Shown here in pieces: positions 1 through 5,824 of a stretch of 8,449 bases of DNA. Within the stretch, counting starts at the first letter, position 1. Each line of letters opens with the position of its first letter. The DNA lies in NCBI GenBank assembly GCA_016839985.1, contig JAEOTG010000344.1:1-8449 (forward strand), in the 5' to 3' direction. Origin of the DNA: Candidatus Heimdallarchaeota archaeon (GTDB taxonomy: Archaea; Asgardarchaeota; Heimdallarchaeia; Heimdallarchaeales; Heimdallarchaeaceae). Under the pieces are notes generated by a model that saw only the letters and a program-made list of their open reading frames with translations, was not told the DNA's origin and made no database searches. The position numbers and the translations under genes were made by a program.

Positions 1-164
1 ATCTAAGGAAACATCTTGAAGAAAATAAAAAGGATTTACACAGTAGAAGAGGTCTACAACTAATTGAATCAAAAATTCGTCGATTGGTTAAGTATTATAA
101 AAAGAAAGGTATTTTTCCACCTGAATGGAAGTATGATCCACAAAAAGCAGGACTTTTGCTTTAG
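1..164 (+). CDS. rps15: 30S ribosomal protein S15 (archaeal S15/S13e type), C-terminal part
   Basis: This is the last 53 codons of a gene that begins left of the window; the reading frame starts at base 3 and ends at TAG 162-164. The visible protein carries the basic helix HSRRGLQLIESKIRRLVKYY followed by KKKGIFPPEWKYDP, the characteristic C-terminus of the archaeal/eukaryotic S15 (S13e) family. In this family that helix contacts 16S rRNA in the small-subunit platform. The N-terminal extension typical of the archaeal form cannot be seen. The next gene begins 54 bases downstream on the same strand without an obvious terminator, so co-transcription with the RecJ-like gene and pcc1 is likely. 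The identification is firm; only the 5' part is missing. Confidence 0.95.
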   Translation, partial: LRKHLEENKKDLHSRRGLQLIESKIRRLVKYYKKKGIFPPEWKYDPQKAGLLL

Positions 165-209
165 GTTTCGATATTCTTTTATTTTTCAAATTTTACCTTA
201 TTGTAAATC

Positions 210-213
210 GTGA
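210..213 (+). promoter_or_regulatory. GTGA ribosome-binding signal deciding the RecJ-like start
   Basis: GTGA can pair with the CACC-containing archaeal 16S rRNA 3' end. It lies exactly five bases before ATG 219, which makes the in-frame GTG at 210 more likely part of the binding site than the start codon. The same GTGA-N5-ATG layout occurs before the small protein gene at 5825. The match is short, so this is suggestive only. Confidence 0.4.
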
Positions 214-218
214 ATACT

Positions 219-1715
219 ATGTCATCTACTGAGATAACATTTGAGAAATACAAATCCATCAAAGAAAATGCAGAAGAAGTAGCTAATTATCTAACTGAAT
301 TGGAAGATAATATACTTGTTATTACACAAGGCAATCCAGATGATTTATGTGCTGCTGGAATATTAATGAAATGTTTTCATGAAATAAAGTTAGGATGCCA
401 TACTATCATTTCAGATAACATAGCTACTCTAACAAAAAAAATGAAGAAATTAAATTATTCTAATATGCTTTTTATCGGCATTCATATAGACGATATTCCT
501 TCTGAAATCTTAAAAGAAAAAAATGTGTATGTTATTAACCATAAATTAAGTCTTAAAGAAAAACGAAAAAAAATAGATGAAAATATAAAAATCCTATCTC
601 TTGAAGAAATCGATTTACCAGAGGAAGTAATATCTAATGCCGGCCTCACTTATTTTATTGCTTCTGGATTATTAGATAACTATCAAAAATTTTCAGATTT
701 AGGGATTATTGGAGCTCTTTTCAAGAAGCAAACAAATCCTAAAAATCAAGAATTAAATGGTTTAAATATATATATTAGAGATGATGGGAAGGAGAAAGAA
801 TATCTCACAATAAAAAAAGGGACTAGAATACCAGGTAGAGAGAGCCAACCTATACATTTAGCTCTAATGTATTCTTTAAATCCATATTTCCCAGGTTTAA
901 CCGGAAATGAAGGAGCATGCACTAAATTTGTTTCGCGTTTAGATATAAAGATGCGAGATCAGAACGATAACTGGAGGACAATTTCTTCACTTACTTCAAA
1001 GGAAACAAAAACGCTTAATGATGCTTTAATTGCTTTACTTATGAAGAATGATTCACAACCAATTACTGATATCTACAAATTGATTGGTCCTATTTATATT
1101 CTAAATAAAGAGCATGAGAACAATCAAACCCGAAATGCAGAAGAATATCTGTGGCTTTTGGAAGGAGCTTGCCAGATGAAATTATATGGTTTAGCTTTAG
1201 CTGTAATCTTAGGTGACAGATCAAATCGATATGACAGCCTTCAAAGAGAATTAAGTAATTATCATGGAAAAGCAACTCAAATAATTGAAGAGATAGCAAA
1301 TAATCCCGAGAAAATAGAGGATGAGGGATTATATCGTATTATAAACGGAAGTGCTGTCTTTAAGAAAGAAAGCGCATTTCTTGTCATAAATGCATTAATT
1401 GAAAGTAGCACAATTCCAATAGATAAACCATTATTCATGTACATAGAAGAAAAAAACGCCATAATTCTTTATGTTCGAGAATCACCAACTCAGATTCAAA
1501 GAGGGCATTTACTCTTGCACTTGTTTTTAGAACTAGAAAAGGAAAAAACTGTTTTGGAATTAAGAGGAGATTTTGAATCCTTCATTGTTAAGATAGAAAA
1601 AGAAAACTTCAAGCAAGCCTTAAAGAAAATAAATGAAAGTTTAGAGTATCAGCAGAAGGGTGTTAAAAAGAACACTGAAGAAACAGTTCCAGATAGTAGT
1701 GATGAAAAGAAGTAG
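219..1715 (+). CDS. RecJ/Cdc45-family DHH-fold protein with degraded catalytic motifs
   Basis: The 498-residue protein is related to archaeal RecJ-like proteins, the group that includes the GINS-associated nuclease and the ancestor of Cdc45. The best landmark is EEYLWLLEGAC followed by YGLALAVILGD (residues 308-333), matching the conserved 'tRSAeEf..lLNAcGr..yglGl.lclGD' block. The metal-binding motifs are substituted. NPDD at 39-42 replaces DADG. LFIGIHIDD at 84-92 replaces the motif-II strand with its Asp. INHK at 106-109 replaces DHH. GALFKKQ at 165-171 replaces GALGDxQ, and RGD at 449-451 stands where the DHHA1 domain normally has GGH. Nuclease activity is therefore unlikely; a structural, Cdc45-like role with GINS/MCM is inferred. 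A frame-extending GTG lies at 210. ATG 219 is preferred because GTGA (210-213) sits five bases upstream as a ribosome-binding signal. The C-terminal 20 residues are charged and probably disordered. It ends six bases before pcc1. Confidence 0.8.
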   Translation: MSSTEITFEKYKSIKENAEEVANYLTELEDNILVITQGNPDDLCAAGILMKCFHEIKLGCHTIISDNIATLTKKMKKLNYSNMLFIGIHIDDIPSEILKEKNVYVINHKLSLKEKRKKIDENIKILSLEEIDLPEEVISNAGLTYFIASGLLDNYQKFSDLGIIGALFKKQTNPKNQELNGLNIYIRDDGKEKEYLTIKKGTRIPGRESQPIHLALMYSLNPYFPGLTGNEGACTKFVSRLDIKMRDQNDNWRTISSLTSKETKTLNDALIALLMKNDSQPITDIYKLIGPIYILNKEHENNQTRNAEEYLWLLEGACQMKLYGLALAVILGDRSNRYDSLQRELSNYHGKATQIIEEIANNPEKIEDEGLYRIINGSAVFKKESAFLVINALIESSTIPIDKPLFMYIEEKNAIILYVRESPTQIQRGHLLLHLFLELEKEKTVLELRGDFESFIVKIEKENFKQALKKINESLEYQQKGVKKNTEETVPDSSDEKK

Positions 1716-1721
1716 AAGATT

Positions 1722-1976
1722 ATGAACTCTAGTAATATTCAAGCAAAGATAGTGATAACTTGTACTAATGAAAACATTTCCAGGATAATAGAAAAAAGTC
1801 TAGAACCTGAAAACAAAGAACTTACTAAAACAGATATAGAAACAAAAACAGAAGCTGAAACTGTTATAATTGATATAAAATCTAAATCAAGTATTTCATC
1901 CTTAAGACATACAATAGATGATATAATACACACAATTGCAGTAATTGAGAGGGTTTACAATACTGTTAATAATTGA
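1722..1976 (+). CDS. pcc1: KEOPS complex subunit Pcc1
   Basis: The 84-residue protein matches the Pcc1 family in length and pattern. A first strand (AKIVITCTNENISRIIEKSL) leads into a short PEN motif (LEPEN, residues 27-31). A variable Thr/Glu-rich segment follows, then a second strand (TVIIDIKS) and a C-terminal helix containing SLRHTIDDIIHTIAVIE, where family members have 'alRa..Ndllr.i.l.e'. Pcc1 is the small dimerising subunit of KEOPS, which with Kae1, Bud32 and Cgi121 makes the t6A modification at position 37 of ANN-decoding tRNAs in the cytoplasm. The ATG is six bases after the RecJ-like stop, so translation is probably coupled. A T-rich stretch follows the stop. An archaeal gene order around S15, RecJ-like, Pcc1 and S3Ae supports the call, since the family is too short and divergent to name on sequence alone. 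Confidence 0.85.
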   Translation: MNSSNIQAKIVITCTNENISRIIEKSLEPENKELTKTDIETKTEAETVIIDIKSKSSISSLRHTIDDIIHTIAVIERVYNTVNN

Positions 1977-1984
1977 AAATATCA

Positions 1985-1996
1985 TTCTTTCTTTTT
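1985..1996 (+). terminator. Pyrimidine-rich tract after pcc1, possible transcription terminator
   Basis: Nine bases after the pcc1 stop comes TTCTTTCTTTTT. Archaeal RNA polymerase can terminate at T-rich tracts on the non-template strand without a hairpin, so this may end the rps15/recJ-like/pcc1 transcript before the rps3ae promoter. The interruptions by C make it weaker than a pure T run. The same bases form one arm of an inverted repeat with 2027-2037. Confidence 0.4.
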
Positions 1997-2017
1997 GATA
2001 TCTTCTTAATCATAATA

Positions 2018-2024
2018 CTTAAAA
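2018..2024 (+). promoter_or_regulatory. TATA-like box for rps3ae
   Basis: CTTAAAA lies about 47 bases before the TTG start of rps3ae. Archaeal transcription usually begins about 26 bases after the TATA centre, here near 2047. That would give a leader of about 20 bases that includes the ribosome-binding site at 2055-2060, so the elements are mutually consistent. It is bracketed by an 11-base inverted repeat (1985-1995 and 2027-2037). Confidence 0.4.
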
Positions 2025-2054
2025 CCAAAAGAAAGAAGGAAAAAACAACATATC

Positions 2055-2060
2055 AGAGGT
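2055..2060 (+). promoter_or_regulatory. Shine-Dalgarno sequence of rps3ae (fixes a TTG start)
   Basis: AGAGGT is complementary to the archaeal 16S rRNA 3' end and lies seven bases before TTG 2068. It supports the non-ATG start of rps3ae. The first in-frame ATG lies well inside the conserved ribosomal protein (the Met of FEVMAPDY), so it cannot be the start. Confidence 0.7.
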
Positions 2061-2067
2061 TAAGTCT

Positions 2068-2703
2068 TTGTCATCTCGTAGACCAACACGTAAAGGAAAA
2101 GGAAAAACCAAGGTTGTTGACAAATGGAAAGAAAAATCATGGTTTGAAGTCATGGCTCCAGACTACATTGTTGAAAAATCCCTTGGAGAAACACCAGCTA
2201 GTGAACCTGAAAAGCTCTATGGAAGAGTTATAGAAATGGCTAAACTTGGTGTTGCTGATGATTTATATTATGACATCAATCTAAAAATAAGATTTAGAAT
2301 AACAAAAATCGAAGGCAATATTTGTAGAACAGAATTTGTAGGACATGAGGTTGCTAAAGAGCAAATAAGATCTCAAATTAGAAGAAATAGAACTAAAATA
2401 GAAGCTATTCAAAATGTGACTACAAAAGATAAAGCAAAATTAAGAGTATCATCAATAGTTGTTACTCCTAAGAGATGTGGAACAAGCACTCAAAAAATTG
2501 TTAGAAAAGTGATTTTTGATATAATTACAAAAACAAGTAAAAATCAAAACTTTGTTAATTTTGCACAAAATATTGTCAATGGTTCTGTTTCTTCAGAAAT
2601 GAAAAAAGCAGTAAATAAAATATATCCTGTTGTTTTAGTTGATATAAGAAAAAGTAAGGTTTTGTCCTTGCCAGATAAGAAAGGAGCAACTGCAGCTTCT
2701 TGA
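2068..2703 (+). CDS. rps3ae: 30S ribosomal protein S3Ae (eS1 family)
   Basis: The 211-residue protein matches archaeal S3Ae, a small-subunit protein near the mRNA exit site that has no bacterial orthologue. The basic N-terminus (RKGKGKTKVVDKWKEKSWF) is followed by EVMAPDYIVEKSLGETPA, the family's W-(F/Y)-x-(I/V)-x-APxxF block. GRVIEMAKLGVADD, ISSIVVTPKR-like RVSSIVVTPKRCGT and KKAVNKIYPVVLVDIRKSKVL follow in the expected order. The length is normal (roughly 195-220 residues in archaea). Translation starts at TTG, chosen from the AGAGGT seven bases upstream. The 91-base gap after pcc1, with its own TATA-like box, suggests independent transcription as well as possible read-through. It converges on the GTPase gene, leaving 47 bases with only weak T-rich stretches. 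Confidence 0.95.
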   Translation: MSSRRPTRKGKGKTKVVDKWKEKSWFEVMAPDYIVEKSLGETPASEPEKLYGRVIEMAKLGVADDLYYDINLKIRFRITKIEGNICRTEFVGHEVAKEQIRSQIRRNRTKIEAIQNVTTKDKAKLRVSSIVVTPKRCGTSTQKIVRKVIFDIITKTSKNQNFVNFAQNIVNGSVSSEMKKAVNKIYPVVLVDIRKSKVLSLPDKKGATAAS

Positions 2704-2750
2704 TATCATTCATTTTCTAACAATTTTAGTAGATTTTAGATTTCTAATAA

Positions 2751-3950
2751 TCATTTTGTTGCTGATACAATCTTCAGTATATCATTGTTTTCTAGTTCAT
2801 AATCAGCGCCTACTCGTCTACCAGAAGGAGCAAGTTGCCCATGAATGAAATTTGCTGCAAAATCAGTATGAATTTTAGCTGCAAAATCAATGGCTGTAGT
2901 TCCTTTTGGTACAAGAAAAGCGTCAGGAAGAACGTTTCCTGATTTATCTGTGAGCTTTGAAATGTCCTCAACTGGATAAGCTACAATCATATCTAAGAGC
3001 TTGAATACAACGTAATCCAAAACATCTTGTACACCAGTAGATTCATATTTCTCGAGTAAATCTATCTTGATTTTTTGTAGAAGGGCTTCTTTATTACTCC
3101 CAAGTTTCTCTTTATCAATTATTTCGAAAGTAGATTCACCTATTAAGTAACTGATTGTATTGTTTTCATGTTCTGATCGGAGAAAAACTTCTGCTAAAGC
3201 AGAAACAGGAAAAACTTCTGCATCAAGTTTTTCTTTCATTTGAAGATATTTATTATGAGCTGCAGGTTGATCAATTTTATTCGCAACTATAACAATTGGT
3301 TTCGCTTTTTTACGTATAGTTGTTACTAATTCTTTTAATTTATCATCCCATGTTGATGTATCATCATCAATTATTCCAACTTCTCTAACAGATTCTTCAA
3401 CAATATATCTCTTTATTGCTAATCCTGTTAATTTTTCATGTAACAAAACAGAGAGTTTTAATTTTTCTGCAGAAGCTTTCTTCTTCATCATTACATAATC
3501 TCTTTGTATAATTGCATAAATCCAAGCATCAATCTCTTCTTCTAGGAATTTTACATCAGCTATTGGATCCCAACTACCTTTATCCACTTGGTTTCCTTCA
3601 GCATCTAATGATCCACTTGCGTCAACAACATGAATAAGAACATCTGCTTGGCGTAAATCATCAAGAAATTTATTGCCTAGTCCTCTACCTTCAGAAGCAC
3701 CTGGAACTAAACCTGCAACATCTAAGAATTGAACAGGAAGAAAACGTATTCCATCCTCACATCTTGAATTTTTTGGATTATCACTGACTCCATGCTCCTT
3801 ACATACACATGGACTTCTAACATAAGCTGTACCCCGATTTGGATTTATTGTTGTAAATGGATAATCTCCAACTTTTGCTCCTACCATTGTTAGTGCATTT
3901 AGAAAAGTACTTTTTCCACAACTTGGTTTTCCTACAATACCAATTAACAT
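2751..3950 (-). CDS. Obg-like GTPase, Ygr210 (archaeal/fungal YchF-related) subfamily
   Basis: The 399-residue protein has an N-terminal P-loop GTPase and a C-terminal TGS domain (about residues 325-398, with AFLVPKGTTAIDFAAKIH). Visible G motifs are G1 GKPSCGKS at 7-14, G2 at FTTINPN 32-38, G3 DVAG at 77-80, G4 NKID at 224-227 and G5 SALAE at 250-254. A glycine-rich segment, GASEGRGLGNKF (84-95), directly follows Walker B and is characteristic of Obg-like proteins. The canonical NKID argues for GTP, unlike bacterial YchF/OLA1, where a changed G4 favours ATP. A helical insertion lies between G3 and G4. Cys48, Cys50, His53 and Cys64 form a possible metal site. The family is thought to act with ribosomes, but its precise role is not established. 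The gene is divergent from the DUF2095-like gene; no Shine-Dalgarno precedes the ATG, so the mRNA may be leaderless. Confidence 0.9.
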   Translation of the reverse strand: MLIGIVGKPSCGKSTFLNALTMVGAKVGDYPFTTINPNRGTAYVRSPCVCKEHGVSDNPKNSRCEDGIRFLPVQFLDVAGLVPGASEGRGLGNKFLDDLRQADVLIHVVDASGSLDAEGNQVDKGSWDPIADVKFLEEEIDAWIYAIIQRDYVMMKKKASAEKLKLSVLLHEKLTGLAIKRYIVEESVREVGIIDDDTSTWDDKLKELVTTIRKKAKPIVIVANKIDQPAAHNKYLQMKEKLDAEVFPVSALAEVFLRSEHENNTISYLIGESTFEIIDKEKLGSNKEALLQKIKIDLLEKYESTGVQDVLDYVVFKLLDMIVAYPVEDISKLTDKSGNVLPDAFLVPKGTTAIDFAAKIHTDFAANFIHGQLAPSGRRVGADYELENNDILKIVSATK

Positions 3951-4065
3951 TGATTAAAATTCTGATAACTTGAATAAAGGTTTTTTGCATTGTTTTTCTT
4001 TTTTAATTAAGGAAAAAATGGTTTCAATCTCAATCTTTTTTAGTTGATTTGGTTTTTTTTGAATT
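3951..4065. promoter_or_regulatory. Divergent promoter region between the GTPase and DUF2095-like genes
   Basis: These 115 AT-rich bases separate two divergent starts and must hold both promoters. On the minus strand, TTTATT (3973-3978) lies about 25 bases before the GTPase ATG, a spacing that would give a leaderless transcript. The palindrome TTAATTAA (4003-4010) could serve as a TATA element in either direction. On the plus strand only a T-rich stretch near 4034-4042 sits at leaderless spacing from ATG 4066. Neither gene has a convincing Shine-Dalgarno, which also favours leaderless messages. The individual boxes are uncertain. Confidence 0.45.
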
Positions 4066-4422
4066 ATGGAAAGAAAAAGACGGAAAATAGATGAATTCGA
4101 AGAAACAGAAAAAGAGTTCAAGGAGCATTTTCCGGTACTTTATAGAGAGATAGCTGAAGGTGAGATAAATATTGAAAAGGAAGAATCTCGCACTAAACTA
4201 GGATCTAAAAGGCAAAGAAAGTTTCAAGGATATGTGCCAAGTGTAATCGATTTTATTTGCAGATGTAAAACAGAAGCAGAAGCCTTAGAAATAATAGAAT
4301 ATATGTTAAGTAAGGGAGAGATTACAGAAGATTATGCTTTATCATTAAAAGAGCATTTGAAAGACAAAGGATTAGACTTTTTTGGAGAACATAGATCTCC
4401 AGGATTTTATGAAAGAGTATAA
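4066..4422 (+). CDS. DUF2095-like archaeal protein of unknown function
   Basis: The 118-residue protein has no assigned function. Its N-terminal third is highly charged (MERKRRKIDEFEETEKEF), followed by HFPVLYREI. The conserved core is YVPSVIDFICRCKTEAEALEIIEYM, then LSKGEITEDYALSLKEHLKDKGL and finally FFGEHRSPGFYE near the C-terminus. This order (GYxPxVxDFIRRC, EEIIxYLExRGEIsxEYA, GLRSFGxxKxxGYY) is what I recall for the archaeal DUF2095 family. The protein looks all-helical and cytoplasmic, without a signal peptide, membrane segment or obvious catalytic residues. It stands alone on its strand, between two minus-strand genes, so context gives no role. The ATG at 4066 is the only reasonable start. 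Family assignment is from memory of the motif pattern. Confidence 0.75.
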   Translation: MERKRRKIDEFEETEKEFKEHFPVLYREIAEGEINIEKEESRTKLGSKRQRKFQGYVPSVIDFICRCKTEAEALEIIEYMLSKGEITEDYALSLKEHLKDKGLDFFGEHRSPGFYERV

Positions 4423-4430
4423 TTGGCTCT

Positions 4431-4442
4431 AAAATAAAAAAA
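4431..4442 (-). terminator. T-tract terminator after the amidohydrolase gene
   Basis: Read on the minus strand, the amidohydrolase stop (4450-4452) is followed within seven bases by TTTTTTTATTTT. A run of seven T is a typical intrinsic signal for archaeal RNA polymerase. It lies in the 27-base gap between two convergent genes. No comparable plus-strand tract follows the DUF2095-like gene. Confidence 0.6.
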
Positions 4443-4449
4443 GAGAGGG

Positions 4450-5676
4450 TTATTTATCCTCATCTTCTATATTGTAAGCAATTTCACCATTAATGAAAGT
4501 TAACTTGTTTTTAGCATAGAAGTTCTCGATTGGGTGGTCTGTCCAGATAACGATATCTGCATCTTTACCTATTTCCAAACTACCTATTCTATCTTCAGCA
4601 TTTATCATTTCTGCAGCATTAATTGTTACAGCTTTCAAAGCTTCATTTAGAGGTAAACCTTCCTTATAAGCCATGCAAGGCAGAATAGAGAAGTAACGAA
4701 GGCGTGTAAAAGAATCACTTTGGATTGAGATCTTGATACCAGCTTTCCATAACTTATAAGGAGTTTCAAAAGTTATATTTCGTAATTCAACTTTTTCAAA
4801 ACCAACTAGAGAGGGTCCAATAGAACAAGGAACATCCTTCTTAGCAATATAATCGGCAATTTTATGTCCTTCAGTTGCATGAATTAAAACAAGATCTATA
4901 TCAAACTCTTCTGTAAGACGAATAGCTGTCACGATATCATTTGCTTGATGACAGTGGAAGTTTATAGGCATCTCTTTGTTAAGCATTTTAACTAAAATCT
5001 CCTTACTTAAATCTCGTTCTGGTTCTGATGGGATTTTTTCATTATCTTCTTTTTCTTCTGCTTTTTTCTTTTTTAGTTCATATTCTTCCCATTTCTTAGC
5101 ATAGTTCTGAGCTTCAACAAATGCTTTACGGAAAACAGCTGCAGTCCCCATTCTTGTTGAAGGGAGTTTTTTATCTGTTCCATATACCCTTTTGGGATTT
5201 TCACCAAGTGCTGCTTTTAGAGATGATGGTGTTTTTACTAAAAGATCATCAATAATCTTACTTTTGCAATATGTCTTTATAATTGAATTAGTACCACCTA
5301 TGACATTTCCACTACCTGGTCCTGTTTGAATTGCTGTTACACCACCTATACGTGCTTCTACTAGTCCAGGATCTTCTGGATTGATTGCGTCTATTGCTCT
5401 TACCAAAGCTGTGTTGGGATCAGTCATTTCATTACCATCAAAACCAGCCCAACCTATAGAACCATCAAAAAGTCCTTGGTGAGTATGGGAATCTATAAAA
5501 CCAGGTAAAACATGATTTCCTTCAGCATTAATTACCTTATAATCTTCAGATACTGAAGCATCTCCTTCTAAAATTGCTTCAATTTTCCCATCTTTTATAA
5601 GAATAGTACCATTGTCTATTATTTTTTCTTCTTTATTAACTGTGTAAATTTTTCCTTTTACAATTGCGTATTTCAT
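4450..5676 (-). CDS. Metal-dependent amidohydrolase, imidazolonepropionase (HutI)-related
   Basis: The 408-residue protein belongs to the amidohydrolase superfamily (COG1228-like); the substrate is unknown. A small beta domain at the N-terminus leads into GFIDSHTHQG, giving metal ligands His64 and His66. Next come GGVTAIQTGPGSGNVIGGT (111-129) and SLKAALGENPKRVYG with Lys154, then TRMG. A charged helical insert (about 195-214, rich in Lys/Glu) is followed by FHCHQANDI with His241/His243, LIHATEGH with His266, SDSF with Asp321, and the closing DRIGSLEIGKDADIVIW. It lacks a signal peptide and is probably cytoplasmic. No histidine-degradation gene is nearby, so imidazolonepropionase activity is not implied. 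A TTG nine bases upstream extends the frame, but it abuts GAGGT (5686-5690); ATG 5676 has the proper spacing and is preferred. Confidence 0.85.
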   Translation of the reverse strand: MKYAIVKGKIYTVNKEEKIIDNGTILIKDGKIEAILEGDASVSEDYKVINAEGNHVLPGFIDSHTHQGLFDGSIGWAGFDGNEMTDPNTALVRAIDAINPEDPGLVEARIGGVTAIQTGPGSGNVIGGTNSIIKTYCKSKIIDDLLVKTPSSLKAALGENPKRVYGTDKKLPSTRMGTAAVFRKAFVEAQNYAKKWEEYELKKKKAEEKEDNEKIPSEPERDLSKEILVKMLNKEMPINFHCHQANDIVTAIRLTEEFDIDLVLIHATEGHKIADYIAKKDVPCSIGPSLVGFEKVELRNITFETPYKLWKAGIKISIQSDSFTRLRYFSILPCMAYKEGLPLNEALKAVTINAAEMINAEDRIGSLEIGKDADIVIWTDHPIENFYAKNKLTFINGEIAYNIEDEDK

Positions 5677-5685
5677 CTTGAACAA

Positions 5686-5690
5686 ACCTC
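5686..5690 (-). promoter_or_regulatory. GAGGT Shine-Dalgarno before the amidohydrolase ATG
   Basis: On the minus strand GAGGT lies nine bases before ATG 5676 and directly touches the alternative TTG at 5685, which it therefore excludes as a start. A complication is that the TATA-like box at 5701-5710 predicts transcription starting near 5680, downstream of this site. Either initiation is further upstream or the GAGGT match is fortuitous. ATG 5676 is the best start in both cases. Confidence 0.5.
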
Positions 5691-5700
5691 TTTTAAAATA

Positions 5701-5710
5701 ATTTTTAAAC
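5701..5710 (-). promoter_or_regulatory. TATA-like box for the amidohydrolase gene
   Basis: The minus strand reads GTTTAAAAAT, centred about 30 bases before ATG 5676, a spacing suited to a very short leader. The identical ten bases occur on the plus strand at 5785-5794 in front of the divergent operon, which strengthens both as promoter elements. Confidence 0.5.
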
Positions 5711-5784
5711 TGATTCCTTGGGATATGTTTGAAATTTTAAGCATTTTTCTTGAATTTATGTTAATAGTCCTCATTTAGAGTAGA

Positions 5785-5794
5785 GTTTAAAAAT
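5785..5794 (+). promoter_or_regulatory. TATA-like box for the small protein/glmU/radical SAM operon
   Basis: GTTTAAAAAT is preceded by purine-rich AGTAGA, a plausible BRE position. Its centre is about 26 bases before 5816 and 36 before ATG 5825. It would start transcription around 5815-5817, giving a leader of about nine bases, or a leaderless message if GTG 5816 were used. It matches the divergent element at 5701-5710 exactly. Confidence 0.5.
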
Positions 5795-5824
5795 CGAAAA
5801 GTATGTTTACCTTCAGTGAGTAAT

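Noticed and set aside
1090..1462. Two overlapping minus-strand open frames inside the RecJ-like gene (1090-1299 and 1277-1462)
   Set aside because: They are antisense to a well-supported coding sequence, have no recognisable motifs or start signals, and are expected by chance at this length.
1739..1933. Minus-strand open frame of 64 codons within pcc1
   Set aside because: Its hydrophobic, Ser/Ile-rich translation is what the antisense of a Glu/Thr/Lys-rich gene produces; pcc1 on the plus strand matches a known family.
1973..2233. Plus-strand open frame of 86 codons overlapping the end of pcc1 and the start of rps3ae
   Set aside because: Its N-terminus is low-complexity translation of the intergenic region, and the rest is an out-of-frame reading of rps3ae, which has a clear family match and Shine-Dalgarno.
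2704..2750. Repeated GATTTTAG/AATTTTAG-like motifs between the convergent rps3ae and GTPase genes
   Set aside because: The copies are short and imperfect in AT-rich DNA, and neither is a strong T-run terminator, so no feature was called.
4018..4047. Nine-codon upstream open frame (ATG 4018 to TGA 4047) before the DUF2095-like gene
   Set aside because: It is too short to support as coding. Its position within or near the predicted promoter makes it doubtful that it is transcribed, and the purine-rich GGAAAAA ahead of it is not a convincing ribosome-binding site.
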